From positions 7,442,001 through 7,502,000 of the forward strand of contig OU612073.1 in the NCBI GenBank assembly GCA_914767715.1: a DNA stretch of 60,000 nt, read 5' to 3'. The notes under the pieces were generated by a model. That model saw only the letters and a program-made list of their open reading frames with translations. It was not told the origin of the DNA and did not search any database. The position numbers and the translations under genes are program-made. Of the stretch, positions 1 to 15,050 are shown one piece after another. Position 1 is the first letter of the stretch. Each line of letters starts with the position of its first letter. The DNA is from Membranipora membranacea. Its lineage: Eukaryota; Bryozoa; Gymnolaemata; Cheilostomatida; Membraniporidae.

Positions 1-3000
1 AGCCTCGTGAAAGCATAGCAAGCTTGAAATATTTGAGGTTTTTTCAGCATCGCATTAGCGTGCTGAGCGGTCTATCTGGATTCTCTCAGAAGAATGCTCA
101 TCATTAGTCTGTCTAAACAATCATACTGTTCCGCCCTAAACCCATAATTATCAGAATAACATTACAACCACCAAACTACAGGACCCTGTCATTAGTCACA
201 ACTGGTGGCAATCATGAGAACTCTACATAAATAATTATCATTTTAGTTATAACAACTTAGCATGTTTCAATGTGTTTATCATTGCACCCCTAATTGGATT
301 AGAGCTATACAAAGTAGCAGTGCCGTGGTGTGCCCCTGGAAAATGTGTATTGCCTTCTAACCAAAATCTACTGTCTTATATAGAAGGTTGTTATGATAGA
401 ATAACCGAAGATTTCAAAACAGTGCCATGATATGCATTTTTCTCGGGTCAATATCACAACCTCTGTTGTTTTGATTAAAAACAAAATGTTATTTCTATTC
501 ATAATAATTACGGTAATCCCATCAGTTGCCATCAGGCTGTTTATAAATTGTAAATGGTTTTAGCAGCATTGTTTCTAAGTTTAGAAACAAATTTGACAGG
601 TCAGGTTGGAAAAATAATTTATGATTTTGTTCTCATGGCAAAAAACAGATCTGTCAACAGCGGAACAAATTGTTCAGCCAATTAACTCGGCGATGGCTTG
701 TTCTAGTTGCCAAGATGAGCAAAAAAGGTTTGGGTCATAACTTTGCCAACAATTTTCATGTGGCATAACCTCTTTTTCATCATTTGCTATTGAAACCAGA
801 GATGTCTACAAGTTTGGCCATCATCGTCCAAAACTTGAGACAGAAGATCCATATCTACAGCATTCCTTACGAACCCATCTATGAGTCAAGGTTTACTAAT
901 CATATTAATGACTGTCCATAATGACTAGCAAAACAAAAGGAAACAAAAGCGTTTAGTCATTTTCTTTCACACCGTTTAAACTGTGAACATCAACCTGACA
1001 ATTAGTGACTGCACATCCCAAAATCTCGCCATCTAGCCCGTGTCACCTTGTTAAACAAAAGGATCATTGTTTTTATCATCCTCTGGTTACAAGATCAAAC
1101 CGATAAGGTTAAAGTGAGTCAGCCCAGACGTGAGATAATACTTTCACTGTCTCAGACAGTCTCTGACGGCCTCGCTCTAATAGCCATAAGTGTGTTTGTC
1201 TTGTGTGAGGGGTGATGTCATAGTCAACTTGTGTTGAGGAAATGTCAACTGTGTTGGGAGCCATGATGTTTGGTTGTGTTGAGGTAATGTAAACTATGTA
1301 GCAAAGAGGGATGGATACCATATATTCAAAGGATGACAAGCTAGCCTTGTCAGGTGGCTACTTTTTTTGTTTTAAAAAAATTAGCCATGTGACAAGGCTA
1401 ATGACAGGCACAACATCTTCTTTTTGAAACAAAAATGGAGTTTGCAAATAAATTTTCTCACAAAATACTCGCCTGATCTTGCCAGGTTTTTCTTGTTAGC
1501 TAAACAAACAGCGCAATTTCTCTATCCATCAGTGCTTTTTTTTTTGTAAAGTTTGAGTAATAGAGAAAAAATAATGTTGATCAAGAAAAAAGCCATTGAT
1601 ATATTCCTGGATTGGAGTGCTCTATTGGATTACAGAATACTAGTCCTCAAGTATTTGGGTGTTCGGTACCGGTGTTATCTATGGAAGATCAAAGCGAGTG
1701 TGGATGATCTGACTATAAGAGGCGTAAGGAGAATATAAGTGAAGGCTGAGAGAGGGCTGAGTGGAGTTATTGTTTGTACTTCCCATGTGAACCACACTAC
1801 TTCCCACATTAGCTCTTGTGCCCTCGGGGAAGCCATATTGACTGGCAGACCTGAAGTTTGAGGCGATGAAATGGTCGCCCGCATTCATTTGTTGGAGTGG
1901 CTGTGGTTCACTCGCTAAGATAGTAATCTGTTGCACACTTCTCATAGCTAGCCTGTGGTCTCCTTCTGAAGAGTGATTTATTAGTAGAGGGTGTGAGTAA
2001 ATGTCCTGATTCCTTAATTAGCTGGATGAGGCACTCGATATACAGTTTTGAAGAAGCAAGCAAAGCTGTAAACAGGCCTACTTGAGTCCATTGTCGCTCA
2101 CCTCAATAATGGTGGGAAAAGAGGTAACAACGCATGTGGAGTGGCCCACTGACAATCATCCCCCCATAATACAACAATGCTGGGAGAGCGGCTGAGATAT
2201 ACTCAACAACTCCCGATAAGACCCTCAATTATCCATCAGCAAACATTCTAACATATGACTCAATTGTCACATCAAAGTGAACCGCCCTCAAATATTCCAA
2301 GCATCAATTCTGTCAACATCATCCCATAAAATCATCATTGTCGTAGAAAGGATTGCCAAAAAAAGACACTTTCTTTGTTTGAGTTGCGGTTTACTCAAGG
2401 ATTGGTCAGACAGGTCGCTGCCATTTGACTTGGATATTGGTTAAAATTATGTCTCTGGTCGACGACTGAGAAATAAAGACCGCCTTTTTACTCTAATTTT
2501 TGCAGGCAGTTTGTAGTGAACATGGGCAACAACAGAGCCTAGGAATGAGTTGACTGCAGTAGTTTGAACCCAATTCCTCCAGCAATTGCCTTTTGGAGGG
2601 CAGGATTTCTAAACAAAATGGATAACCTTGTTTTCAACTTGTGCACGTATCTCTCGAGTTTTGAGTTTCTGTGTAAGGCTACCAGGTTTACAAAGTAATA
2701 ACAATTTGCACTTCCTTAGAAAGTTTCCGGCATCTTGCAATTATAATATGATTGCCGCTTTCATTGTTCTTGCAAATTAATTAGTTGAAAATTCAAATTT
2801 TTTTGAATTTTGCATGCATAAAGGTGTCAAGTCACCTCAACCAAACATTGCATGATACACTATGGAAACATGCAAGTCACACCATGACCAAATCTATGTG
2901 TCAACCTTATTGTGTGCTTTTGTCAAACTTGTTTAAGATGGCCAGATATCTGGTGATTTAATGGTGCTGGTACACACTAGAACAGTGAAGTGTTAGTCAT

Positions 3001-6000
3001 GTTAATCCCTGATTCAGAGAGATAAGTGTGGCTGGCCCTAATCAGTGTAGAGCATTCGGTGGGAGCTATGGTCCAAAGTGAGCTTGCATTACTGCAATTA
3101 TCATGTCAGGGGCTAGGATGTTGATATGAATTTATATGGTAATACCCTCTTTGGTAGATGCAAAGGGTTTTAGAAAGAGCATCATTGGTGTGTGAGAACT
3201 TTGGTTCTGATTTTTTTAGGCAATGAGGTATGTGTTCCTATTCCGGGCTTTTCAATCTCAAGTATTTCCATCTAAAATTAAAAAAGATAGACAGATGGTA
3301 AAGTGACACCTTTTGCAACAACTGGTACTGGCACATTTCATGCCAGTTCTCATCATCAATATTTGGAAATTCACCAGTAAACAAGTCTCAGTATTCTCGT
3401 ACTTGTTGATGCCAATGCAAAACATTGAATAACCAAATTCGGTCCCATTTGTATGTTGTCAGTACATGCTCCAACTGAAGACTGTTAACTAGCACAAACA
3501 GGCAGATTCCTGTAAATCGTACGTCATAAGCTGATGTTGCAAGAAGATTTACCCTGCAGATCAGTCCCCTCCATGCCAGGAATCCAGGAAATTAATTTAT
3601 TGTCTCTATGATTAGTAGTTATAAGAGATAATTCCCGATGATTCTTAGAGTCTTGCCGGCTTGTGCTTTGTGGTCTAAAGTTTTAAATTGAGAGGATTAA
3701 AGCTCTTATATCATTTTTAATCTCTCAGATATAGGTAATTTTCATTTTATTAAATCCTTCCGACAGTATACATAGTAGCACAAAAATCTGATAAACTGTT
3801 TATATCATGCATAGATCATGTATTGGCTCATTGACAACTTGGTATCTCAGAACACAAAACTAACCAAAGCTGGACATGTAGGTTACCCTCGCCAGGGGGA
3901 ATTCAGTGCTCTTGCCACCGATTCTTCTACATTGAAGATAAGGAAGTATGTTCCAATTACTATAGTATACAGCAATTTAAATTAGTGGCGGTTATTTATT
4001 TGTGGCCAACTAATGCATGTTTCTTCCGTAAGAAAGATTTGTCATAGTTTTATTTGGCAATAGGACCATTGTAGATTATACAAACATTGAAAGTTTGGTA
4101 ATGCAGAAAAAAAAGAGATTTGCATGGTTTTACGAGGAAAAATAAAGAGACTTAGCAAGTTTATAGCAATCAATTTGCCGCCACCACCCAAATAGATCAT
4201 TTCTGTTGCAACTCAGCATTGTAAAAAAAAAGAAATATTCAGGTGAAGACTGGTTAGGCTTGCTTCCAACCACGTGTTGAGTCATCTTAACGCCTAGGTC
4301 AACTATTTTAATACTATATTATTTTACACTAAAAAAATATTTAAAATAATCATCGTCATTAATTTTCAATAATTCAGATGATCTCCTTGAGCTTTTGACT
4401 ATAAGTTGAGTGAACGTCGATCAATCAGAGATAGATGCACGCCTCGGCAGGATTGCCCCCACAAAAATACAGGATGTTTGGCTTACGTTTTCAAGCTTCA
4501 AGAGGGATTCAACGATTACGAGCAGATGGATGTGTAAAACAGGTAAACTTCGCCCAATGGCGCAAAACCTCCTCACCAACAGTTAAATAAATTAAAACAG
4601 TAATTATTCTCAGGCATGCCAATGTTGAACATTAAAATAATTAAGGTATTATCAGAGCTAGCGATGAAGCTTATTATTATGTGTAAATTAGACACAATGA
4701 ATTGAGCTAATTTGCAATTTCTCCGATACTGCAGATTTCCTGGTGTCATAAAATGATAGAGACCTGTCTAAAATGCATTATTATTCAATTGACACGAGTT
4801 TTCACTGGTTTTAAATGAATTAATTACCATAGGTCAATGAATCAGGTTTGTAATCCCTAGTTACCAACTCTCTAATAGGTCCTGCAATGAACTTCTTTAT
4901 TAGCCTTGTCACTGGCTACACCAAAACAAAAAATAGCCAGCGTCAGAAGGCTAGGGACAAACACAGTGTCATTCTGGAAACATTGTTATTCAGTGTAAAG
5001 TTTAACTGGGCTGTTACTCAGGATGGTACATCAGGACGGTACATCCAATGTACTTTTGCAAGCATGAATTTCGTAGCATCTATATTGAGATCCTTACCAC
5101 CACTGTGTAATGTATTGATCTGCTAATTAGGATTAACGTTCTAATTTGTAAAAACCAGTGGCAGTTTTGTAATCTGGTGACTCAGGAAAAATTTCTTTAT
5201 TTTTTTAATTTTTGTTTTCTTAATTATGTTACTCAAGTGAAGGATTCCCATTATTAATCATTCTGGCTCAATACTGATTAACACATCAGGCATATGGCCT
5301 AGGCATAAGTACCCGTTAGCGAGCAAAAGATAAACCAACAAATGATAAGTATCCCATAATGCACCAATGAACTCCAAGATCAGGTCAACTTGTATTCAAA
5401 CTGTCATGTTGGTCCCGAAAATTCCAGAGTATTGCATTGCGAGATACCCTACAACAAGCTGAATTGTTGGAGGCAATGATATGGCAGGGCACCGTGCTGA
5501 ATCAATCAAGTTTGAAAGTTAATTACTGCAGCCCGATGGACTGTATGAGATAATGATAGGACAATTATTTAATACTGTCAAGGCGGCAGCGGCAGACGGT
5601 AGCTGCCAGGCTTCAATCCCATGAGAGTGTATGGGAATCCAGCACACCAATGACTCCTTCATTGCGAGGAAATGATCAATTTATTAGTATTTTCCTATTC
5701 AGGGTCATTTCTTTTTTGAAGTAGTATTGAGTCATAATTATTTTATAACCAGTTTACAGCTAACATGAATACAAGATAGGGAGCTCTGCACCGGTCTGGA
5801 ACTCCTTCAGACCTAACATCACAAGTTTGTTTCTGATGAGGGAAGATGAGCTGTAAATATTTTGGTGTAATCCGTGTGGAAAATATCACACAGCTGTGAT
5901 ACAGAGCTGTAAAGTTTAAGTTCTCATCACTGCTACACAAGAATTTCCATGAGATAGGACCCTGGATCTCGTAATTAAATAATCAGCTGACTTTACTCCT

Positions 6001-8360
6001 AGCAGTGCTGACTTTATTTACAAAGGCGGTTAGCGGTAATTATCTAAGTTATGGGTACTGAAATGAGTCATTAAACATAAGGAAATATCATATGGCAGAC
6101 AGTCAAAGTTACTACAGGCAGGCCTCAAGCAGATCCAACAACCAATTTACAGGGCTATAGCATTAGGTGAAGCAGGGAGGCACTGCCTCCCCTAGAAAGC
6201 TAAATACAGTGGCCTAAAACACTCTGATTAAATAAGCCAGAATCAGCTCCTCTGAAATTTCCATTGGATTATTATATGGCTTAAATTGCTCGGGGAGGAG
6301 GTTACTGGTGTTGCTTTAGACTCGCCTCGGACTTTTTCCTCCCCTCCCATTTTTTTCCATACTATGGCCCTGAATTATACAGGGAGATAATATTGTACTA
6401 AATACCTAATAAAAGATACTGTGCTTTGAGTCTAAGAATATTTTTATATATATAATCGATTTTATTCTGTTGATCAGGTTATTGGTTAAAACGTATAAAA
6501 CCACGCATAAAAAAGAGTGGTTAAAACAATGTTGACAGGGACATGGCTTTGTATCAATGCCTTTATTTTTTTTATCACTGTCAATTTAGGATTGTCTTGG
6601 TAATATCTTTTGCATACTGGAAGAAAAACTATTTATTTCAAGGTCTTAATATGATCCTAAATTGATAGGCTGATTCACTGGTTATGAGAGGATTTCAGAC
6701 ATGTTTACAAAGAAAAACAAGGAAGTTCACATCGTCAGACTAGTTCCCATGAATGACTGGACCCCCTGTGTTTACACTCTAAACCTTTTTATCTGATGTT
6801 TTTAGTGTGTTTTTACAACACCTGAAATAGAGCAAGCACTTGTCCCCCATATGTCAAGCAGAGCCAAGCCAGCTTTCACGACATAAAGAAACAAAAAGTG
6901 TGAGAAAATTTACAGTTAAAGCCTCTTTGAATTAAATCTGTTGAATTTAGGAATGCGTCTTATTGTATTCGGTAATAAAAGCCCACACTTCAATCTATTG
7001 TGTGTGATTGTGAGAAGTACACCCCTGATTACAGCACAGATTAACATGAGCTAGCTTTCTCACACTTCAGACAAAAGATTTGAGGTGATGCTTTTGAATT
7101 AGAGGTGTAAGGACATGGCCGTATAATAATAAACACAGTGCTTAGTTGGGACGCTTAGGAATCACGATTCATGTTTAGATATTTCTGATTTGAATTTTTT
7201 TTAGACAAAGCTTCGGGAGGTATTCTCATTGGAGTTAGGATAGCTTGGGACGCGGCTGAGAATATCGGCAAGCTTTCAAGGGCGGGTGTGCAAACACCTT
7301 AGTCATAATATCATGTTTATTTTGGCGGCTGGCTACACATAGTCAAGACAATGATCTCAAATGCTTGTATTTAAAATTTGGAAAAGTAATTTGAAAATGT
7401 GCTTGTCTATTTGCGAATTGAGGGGTTCTGGCAGCTTTTATGGTGATGACATTTTTATCCATGGGAATTTTTCGATATTTGCCAGCCAGGTGTATCTGTG
7501 ACGATCACATAGAATCATAAACAAGGTAGCAGTGTTTTTATGATGGGCTGACATTGCTGTTAAAACTCAATCCATAGCAACCTGTTGCGCTTCTCTGCTG
7601 TTACATAATGAGATTCGCAGAAACATCCATCCAAAGAAGATGGGAAAGAATTTCTGTTTGAAGGTCATTGGCCACTCAGCAGCAGGACGCTGCTCATCTG
7701 GAACGCTTCTAAATGAATCATACTCTCCAGGGGTCTTAATGAGTCCATCGTGAAGTGTCTCAAACATGAACCATACATACATCCATCTACAGCTGAAACC
7801 CCGAATGAGTGACAGAATGCTAAAAACCATAAGTAACCGCTCGCAACGACAAGATTGGCCTAAAAGGATAACATCATTTTTTAGGACCCGCTGCTTTGCA
7901 GGATTATACAGTACCCTTGTAGGATTGGCAACTTTGATGCAATCATGTTGTGCAACCTAATTGAATATGAGACAGCAGCGCTCTTGCTGACTGATGCCTG
8001 TTATAATCATCAAGCCTATCAAATACCAAAACCCTTCATTTTCCCACACTTTGTAACCATTAAAAGATAACAAATATCTGCATCATTATCCGTGTGACTG
8101 ATATATAAACAATCATGTAATCATCGGCAGTGCGGCAGCATCAGCCCTATGCTGGCACAAGCAATCCTGGCTCTCTGCCAGCACTCTATGTTTAGGAATT
8201 TGACATTTTAGTTTGGTGATTAGATGTGTGGATTTGCGAAGGATCTTGGTGTGACTACTGCTTGGCCTACGCCATAGATAAATAAACTCCCTTTTCATAT
8301 CTATGGCTTACGCAGAACAAGGACCTTAACATGTACACTCCCAAACATTAGTGCGAAATG
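1..8360. other. Gene-free stretch, left flank
   Basis: I find no convincing coding exon on either strand. Open frames are all under about 90 codons, low in complexity or without family resemblance, and none chains to another through in-phase splice sites. The DNA is AT-rich with many short A/T runs. A weak inverted pair (an ACAGGGCTATAG-like end near 6.15 kb and a CTATGGCCCTG-like end near 6.37 kb) encloses purine-rich and pyrimidine-rich GGGGAGG/CCTCCCC tracts and may be an eroded small element. The stretch could hold distant upstream exons or enhancers of the gene at 16.4 kb, but nothing in the sequence proves it. Confidence 0.6.
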
Positions 8361-8364
8361 TTTT

Positions 8365-8515
8365 CGACCCTAGATTCCCAGCAAAACACCCAAATTAAGG
8401 AGTAGCAACAATGCGGAATTTTACAAGTTTTAAGTATAAATGCACATTGTTTCAGACCCTAGATACCCAACGAAGTACCCATATTAAGGAGTATCAATGA
8501 AGGGGAATTTTACAA
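8365..8515. repeat. Imperfect tandem duplication, about 89-bp period
   Basis: Two adjacent copies start with GACCCTAGAT at 8365 and 8454. Both continue through a related cccagc/cccaac segment, ATTAAGGAGTA and GGAATTTTACAA. They differ by several substitutions and one short indel, so this is an old local duplication in non-coding DNA. Confidence 0.8.
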
Positions 8516-11500
8516 AACATATTGCAACATCAATAAGATTCTGAGAATTCCTAATATGACAATTCTCTCACGGTTCGTGCGAGGGTTTATTCGTGAGTGG
8601 GTAGCTGGATGTAGATTTGTAGCGGCGGCATATAGAGTATACTTGTGTCAAAGATAAGAGCTGTGTGAAGTGTGACTCAGTAATCTATATCCCTCCCGAT
8701 CCGTGTAGACTGATAGAACAGACGCTAAAACATCAGAATTATCACTCGGTACTTCTTACCGCTACTCCTATTTGAAAGCATAATGGTATGACACAGATAG
8801 AACTGTCAACCATGTCTCAGGCAGCTTTGAGAAAATAAATACCATATCATGATGACCTGAGCACACACAGTACAACTATGGAGGGTGGGACATCCTCCCT
8901 CCCCTCCGATCCTCCCTGGTACAACCGCAAGAAGTGAATCTACGAATCCGTACCAGAGTTGTCCCCTCAGATCGCAATGTAATAACGCCTACCTTGTTGC
9001 AATGCCAAACAGTTCTCACTTGGACGTATAAAATTTTGGCATTCCAGGGTTTGAGTAAAGATCAACTGCTAGCTGGTTGCTAATGGTTAGAAAATTCTCA
9101 CATCTAGCTGCCCAAAGGCTGTGTGTACGAACCTAAAGTCTACACTATCTGTCTAACCAGGTCTAACATAAAATTCTAATTTTCTCACGAAAGGCAAGCA
9201 AGATAAGGTTTTTGAGCTATCTGTCTAATGGCCTATTGAAATATTCGATTTTGGCTGAGCAAACACTTGGCGTTGGTGTGAATTGTTCCTAATCATAAAT
9301 GAGCGTTGTTAATCACCAAAGCTACTGTTTGGTTTCGGCTAAAAACAATCCACTTCCCGCTTATGATATAAAATTATTACAATGGCAGTTTGTTGGCGCA
9401 AGCCAAACGAGACAGATAGAATTTGGCGATTATCAGGCCATCTGCATCAATGTTGGGCCAACCCAGGGCCGACTGTGTTTCCTATTAGATAAGCGATCGC
9501 CAAACCTGCACAACTTCTTGATTCTTACTTTTCGGTAGTTGAAATCAAGTACACACATCTCTTTCCCTTATAACTAGGCAAAGAATAAAATCCAGTAAAA
9601 CAGATCCAATTTTGAATATATCTTAATTGGTAAAAAAATTTAAAGGATTTAAATGTAAAAAATACATAGCTTCAAAGGAGCTCTTTCCCTTCAATGAAGA
9701 CAATTTTGACAAACTTTTGGTTAGCTGTTCTGAATACCAGCTACAGCAATCAGTCCATGATTCCGACAATCCAATATTTCCTGGATGATTTTGTGGACAA
9801 AGAGCAATCTGTGCAGATTAGAGCAATCAATTTCACTAATTATAACAAATTATTCACACAGGAAAACAAGGATTATTACAATTAGTGATGCGATAATTAT
9901 ACTTATCGTAAATCTTTATAACACAGATTATGGCGTTTAGGGTAATAAAATTATGGGTTATAATTTTCATGGCACACTTTCCGCGGGAATATCTGGCACT
10001 TTAATAAATGCACCTCGCGTCCTTACCGGCACCGCTCATAGCAGTGTAGCAGTTCACCCCAGGGGAGAGGGGTGACCACCAATCCACCCTGAGTTCACTC
10101 ATATTTCCCTGCAGTTGACAAAAGAAACTGCTTCGGTACTGTATCAAGTAGTCTACTGATACAAGCGATTGGACCTGAGAGGTAGGAATGGAAGAAATGC
10201 GAAGTTAGAGGGGGTTCTAAGTTACCATGATAAGCTATCTTCAAGGGACTGGATGTAAATTGGAACAAAAGAGTACTCTATTTCATAGCTAATCCTTTCA
10301 GGATGGGTTCTTCCCTCAGGAAGTTGACCATTGTGCAACTTATATATACATACATAAGTGTGTTCTTCCTACTGCTGATAGAAGTGATGATTCATTTCTA
10401 GGGTAGCATTTTATGTTTTGGGGCTTATTGAAGTACACTGCCTGAGATATCGTTTATCTACTATCATATTGTGCAACAACTCAAGAAGCAACAGCTTGTG
10501 TGGGAAACTGAAAACGAGAGTGTATGAGCGACGTAATATTGCAAGGACATTATGATTAATCTCGTAAAAGTTTAATCCTTTGATATGCAGTGGACTTTGT
10601 CCTGGTGACTAACTCGGAGAAATGGTTACCATACTGTAGCGGTTTGTGCGGAGTTTCACCATCACATCAGCATCTTTCATTTGAGAAAGGAGAGTGAGTG
10701 AAGACCTTTTGTTAATGAGATGCTATATAGTTTTCATTTTTATCGAAACTCTTTTGTATAGTCCATATAGATTGTTGTATAAGAACACTCCAAGGGAAGT
10801 AACTCCGAAAACACAATTAGCAGATTATGTTGCTCTGCGTGTTACGTTCCAAATTCTCTGGTGTTATGAAAAGCCTGATTATGTTTTAATGATACGCTGC
10901 TTGTAAACACACAACTAACCAGCAACTCACCAAACAAGTATATAAACATCTTTTTTTAAATATTATGCAATCGCTGAGGCTGAAATTAGTGGAATGTTAC
11001 CATAAACATAAATAAGAATATTTATTTGTTTATAAATGTTACCAAATAATTAGATATTAAATTCCGATCACCAACTTGATAGAAACACATTAGGGTTACA
11101 TTCTTACATTGGGGTTACATTCTTAGTTCTTTAATTTGATGACTTAGCTGGTAAAGAGATAGCTGAGTAAATTTGGGAATATCAAAGTTTTTCTAATGTA
11201 GCCATAATGCGACCACAGGCATGACATAACAACAGGGCACTGCATACTTGTGTCATTTTCTCGTTAGTTGTACTTGCCTGCAACTACATCGGCACGACCT
11301 TGCAGGCCCTGTCACACTAGATGATGACAAAGACCTCGCTTGTGTTTTATTAGTTTATTTAGAGGGCTGATAAATGGTTTGGCTTAATTTGGAGATGATT
11401 AAAAGCTTTGGAATGCTGACAAGCTTGGGAAAAATTAGTCAGTCGAAAATAAACGATATGTACTGTATGAAACAAAACAACATTATCACTCAAATGTTTC

Positions 11501-14010
11501 AGTTATCATGTCAAAACAAACATTGACATGGCATTGTTGAAGACTAGGTGCATAAATGTGGGCATGAGAAAATGATCACGGTACAAGCATGCTTTCACAT
11601 TTTTTTTTGTTCTAGAAAAAACTCAAAAGTCGTGAAGGTTTTTTTCAAGATTTCCAGGAAATCTGATTGAGGAAACTATTGACAGATATGCTTTAGGACA
11701 AACCAATATCAATCAACTCCTATAAACACTGCACATCTCCATGGAACAGAAAAGATGAAAAGAAATTTATGGCATCGGCAGTTCCTCAAGGACGAAAACT
11801 CAACTGACATACCCTCAGCTTGTCTATTCATGTGGCGGCGAGCTAAATTTGTGGCATATAATGGGGAGCATAGCCAGGAAATGTGGCTTTCTCTGTCGCC
11901 CAAACCTACCATTTCGCTCGTAAAATATAATAAAATTTTAATGAATCTCCGCAAACTCGCCATGCTGCTCGTATACTTAATGAACCCAAGAAGTAATTTT
12001 TAACAGTACTGGCAAGGTCTTTGGTGCAATGCCAGCGCCATTGATCCGCATAAATGTGCGACTTCAGGGCATCAAACTTCAATGAAACGTGTTCTGAATT
12101 TATACTTAATGTGGCATCTCCGGGTAGTGACATTGAGTTTGGTTTCTTGTGACCACCAGATTCTAAACTACTGTCAGGTCACAACCCCAAGTGTTTATAT
12201 CATAGTGCTGATTTCTCAACCAAAACATCTTATCAAAGCTCCTGAGAAAATTAGATGAATTTTATGATGGGAAAATTTATAAAACAGTTTATCTTGTGGA
12301 TAATACAGTAAACGTCGGTCACAAAGTCCACTCTAAACAGACCAAGCTAATTAAATATTAATTGAAGATATGCCCGATTTACAATTAATTAAGAAACAAA
12401 TATTTATAAAATGCTGACTTTCCCACCTTTTCTTGTATTATTGATGTTAAGACATTCTTCTTTCCTTTTGCACTCTTATCATCGTGTGGTGGGAATTTGA
12501 TATTTATTAAAGCAGTTTAACAGCAGGACAAATCTTTGACATCTGTAAAAAATAAAACACAAGTGTGTGACCAAAATGACCTCAGATATAAAACAATGTG
12601 TTCTAATTATCATCAAACAGCTTTTTTTGACACAGATCTTGTATCAGAAACTTCTAGCTATTTAAAAAAAAAGTGTGCTTATATCGAGATCAATTCGTGG
12701 CAACATTCGAGGCTGGATAGCGGACCCTCAACAGTCTTTCCTAATGCTTGGTTGATGATCTCGGGCAACGCTTGAGCTAGATTGCATGTGTTGGCGGGTG
12801 CTTTGACCACCCGTATGAGGCTGTCAGTGGGTCAGTGCTAAGGCTACTTGATTATTTTGACAGCATGTGTTTCCAATCACTGATTTTGATGCCTGGATTG
12901 CAGACTGACTATGGGAACGTTCGGTTTCTCACACTTGTTGCTCATGAAGAGCACGCGACTTAACAATATAGAATAAACACTCTCAAGACTTCAAACCCAC
13001 AAGATTTTGTATATATTTCTACTGTATATTCATGCTGGGTAGCCATAGTGAATGTATTCAGTATTATGTATTCAAAATATCAGAACGATACGTAGCACCA
13101 ATGATGACGAAAGAGAGGTAGATATTTTATAACCAATGGATTAAATCTGCATCAATACTAGTAAAGCACTGGCGGGTTGCTGCACTCTTTAGGGATGGTT
13201 GTCTGCAGCAGCATCATGTAGAGGTTTTACAGTAGATTATAAGCTGACTAATCTCGGTGAAGATATATTTGATTTGTGAGCGCAGAAGGCCTGTAACATT
13301 CTGATTAAACATGTACTATACACAGATAAGCGCAACTATTTGGTTAACATCTCCAAGAAATCGTGATAAAATTTATGGGAATTGAATTATAACAATTCTG
13401 GATGCTAACTACCTTGTTGATTTCGATAGTATTGTAAATGAGCAATAATTATCCACATACTGGCTTCATATCTAATCCAATATTATCTCATGTTTACCAA
13501 AATTATTATGAATGTTATCAGGAATTTCTCTGTTAAATTCCCATGACCCCTGGACCAGACTTTACTTATTGCGAAATTTGTCCGAAATTCTGCCATCAAC
13601 GATAATTAATAGTGTTGGTAAAATTCTAAAACTTATCATCACCTTTTACTCACCTGTGTTTCGTTGGAGTTTATGAGAAGGGTACTTAAGAAGTGCTTCC
13701 GGTGTATAAACCTTACTGAGCTAACTCTTCAAAACATGACCAGCAAAGTTTGGGCAGAAAGGTGTTTTCACAGTTCCTTAGCGACATGTTTATTTTGATG
13801 CCTGAAGCAAGTCATTTCTTTTGTCTAAAATTAAAAATTTTGATGCAAGCTATTATTTCTAGATTGATCGCAACAGCTGAGTACCAATGACTCTGATTCA
13901 CAGGACCTATCCACACATCTCTTAGAACCCAGGAAAAATGATAACGTGACCCAGCAGAGGTTAGTATGACAGGTATGAAAGGTTGAAGCAATAACTAACA
14001 CTGTACATAT
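8516..14010. other. Gene-free stretch
   Basis: No coding exon can be supported. Short open frames (for example 9299-9538 and 11755-12003) resemble no family and lack flanking splice signals that join in phase with anything. A minor tandem echo of a GGTTACATTCTTA unit occurs near 11.09-11.13 kb. Otherwise I see only AT-rich unique-looking sequence. Confidence 0.6.
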
Positions 14011-14085
14011 GGGCTAGCCTGGCTGGCGGCTGTCAGGCGGGGAGGGGGGAAGAAGAGTCTGGGGGGCTCAAACCAGGTCTAGCCC
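14011..14085. repeat. GC-rich mini-element, copy 1
   Basis: This is a short GC-rich block in AT-rich surroundings, with a core like GAGTCTGGGGGGCTCA behind a G-rich tract. It is bounded by an inverted pair, GGGCTAGCCTGG at the left and CCAGGTCTAGCCC at the right. Related cores lie at 17458-17495, 23637-23684 and 56181-56232, which makes it an interspersed family rather than a chance tract. Confidence 0.65.
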
Positions 14086-14970
14086 ATCGATATTGTCTTA
14101 CTATGCAATCTTTATTGCCAAACATGTAATATTCACAGGTGTAACCCATAGCCTTAGTCTTTTAGATGGTTTGATCAATCATCGGTGTAGAGTTGTTGGA
14201 TAAAGTGGAGGGAATAACAGGAATGGAGAAATGAAAACACTTTTTCTGTCTGACTTTCCATGGTGGTTGTGTTGCGGTGTTTTTGAGAATGTAAAATATA
14301 CACTATTCAATTGAGTCAAATAAAAACACAATTTTTTCTCACCAACTGTGTTACTGTCTGTCTTGAGAAGAAAATCAGAGCAACTTTTGCCAAAGTACCT
14401 AGAAAATGTTTTTTGTAGCCTGCTTGCAAACAATTTCACTGGTCGAAACCTGGTCAACCAAATTATTACGATTATGTTAATGGTTTTTAAATTCAATGTT
14501 ATTTACTCTTGCACATATATTTGTATGTAAATTTTAGCATGAATAAAATAAAATTGTGAGTAGGAATTTGCAAACAAAGTGAATATCTGTATACATAAAT
14601 AAATAATGATAAATAAATTACAACCACTGATGATTTTTCAGGGGTAACGAAAACCACCAAACACTCTACTCGTTGATTTTGATGACTAAACTGTTTGAGG
14701 ACTATGATAGTTTCTTTTATAGATCACTGCATATTAGCTCGGGAAGTTTGAAAATTAAAAGTAAGGTTTTTCTTATGGTAACCCGTATCAAATATTCGGT
14801 TGATCACTTCCAGGCCTCTTCTGTCCTCAAAGCCAACAAATATGATCTTTTGGTCTGAGTGACCACACAGATACTGCAAAGATCAGATACATATATATCC
14901 GTCTCAGTAATACCCGAATACATCTCTACCAGCCTTGTCACGCTGCTACTTATTTGTTTTGCACATCTCT
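14086..14970. other. Gene-free stretch
   Basis: AT-rich sequence. The overlapping open frames on both strands near 14.2-14.5 kb look like chance: low complexity, no domain, and no usable splice partners. Confidence 0.55.
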
Positions 14971-15050
14971 ACCAGGGAGGGTGGGTACCAGGGAGGGTAC
15001 CAGGGAGGGTACCAGGGAGGGTACCAGGGTGGGTACCAGGGAGGGTACCA
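14971..15050. repeat. Minisatellite, 12-bp unit
   Basis: About six head-to-tail units of GGTACCAGGGAG (rotations, with one GGGTGG variant) run through this block. They are flanked by CATCTCTACC on the left and CTCTACC plus an inverted ACCCTCCCTG on the right. The frames through it (YQGG or VPGR on +, WYPP on -) are repeat artefacts, not a collagen-like or silk-like gene. Confidence 0.95.

Noticed and set aside
7567-7830. 87-codon minus-strand frame with a protein-like segment (RSVPDEQRPAAEWP)
   Set aside because: Isolated; no partner exon in phase and no recognised domain.
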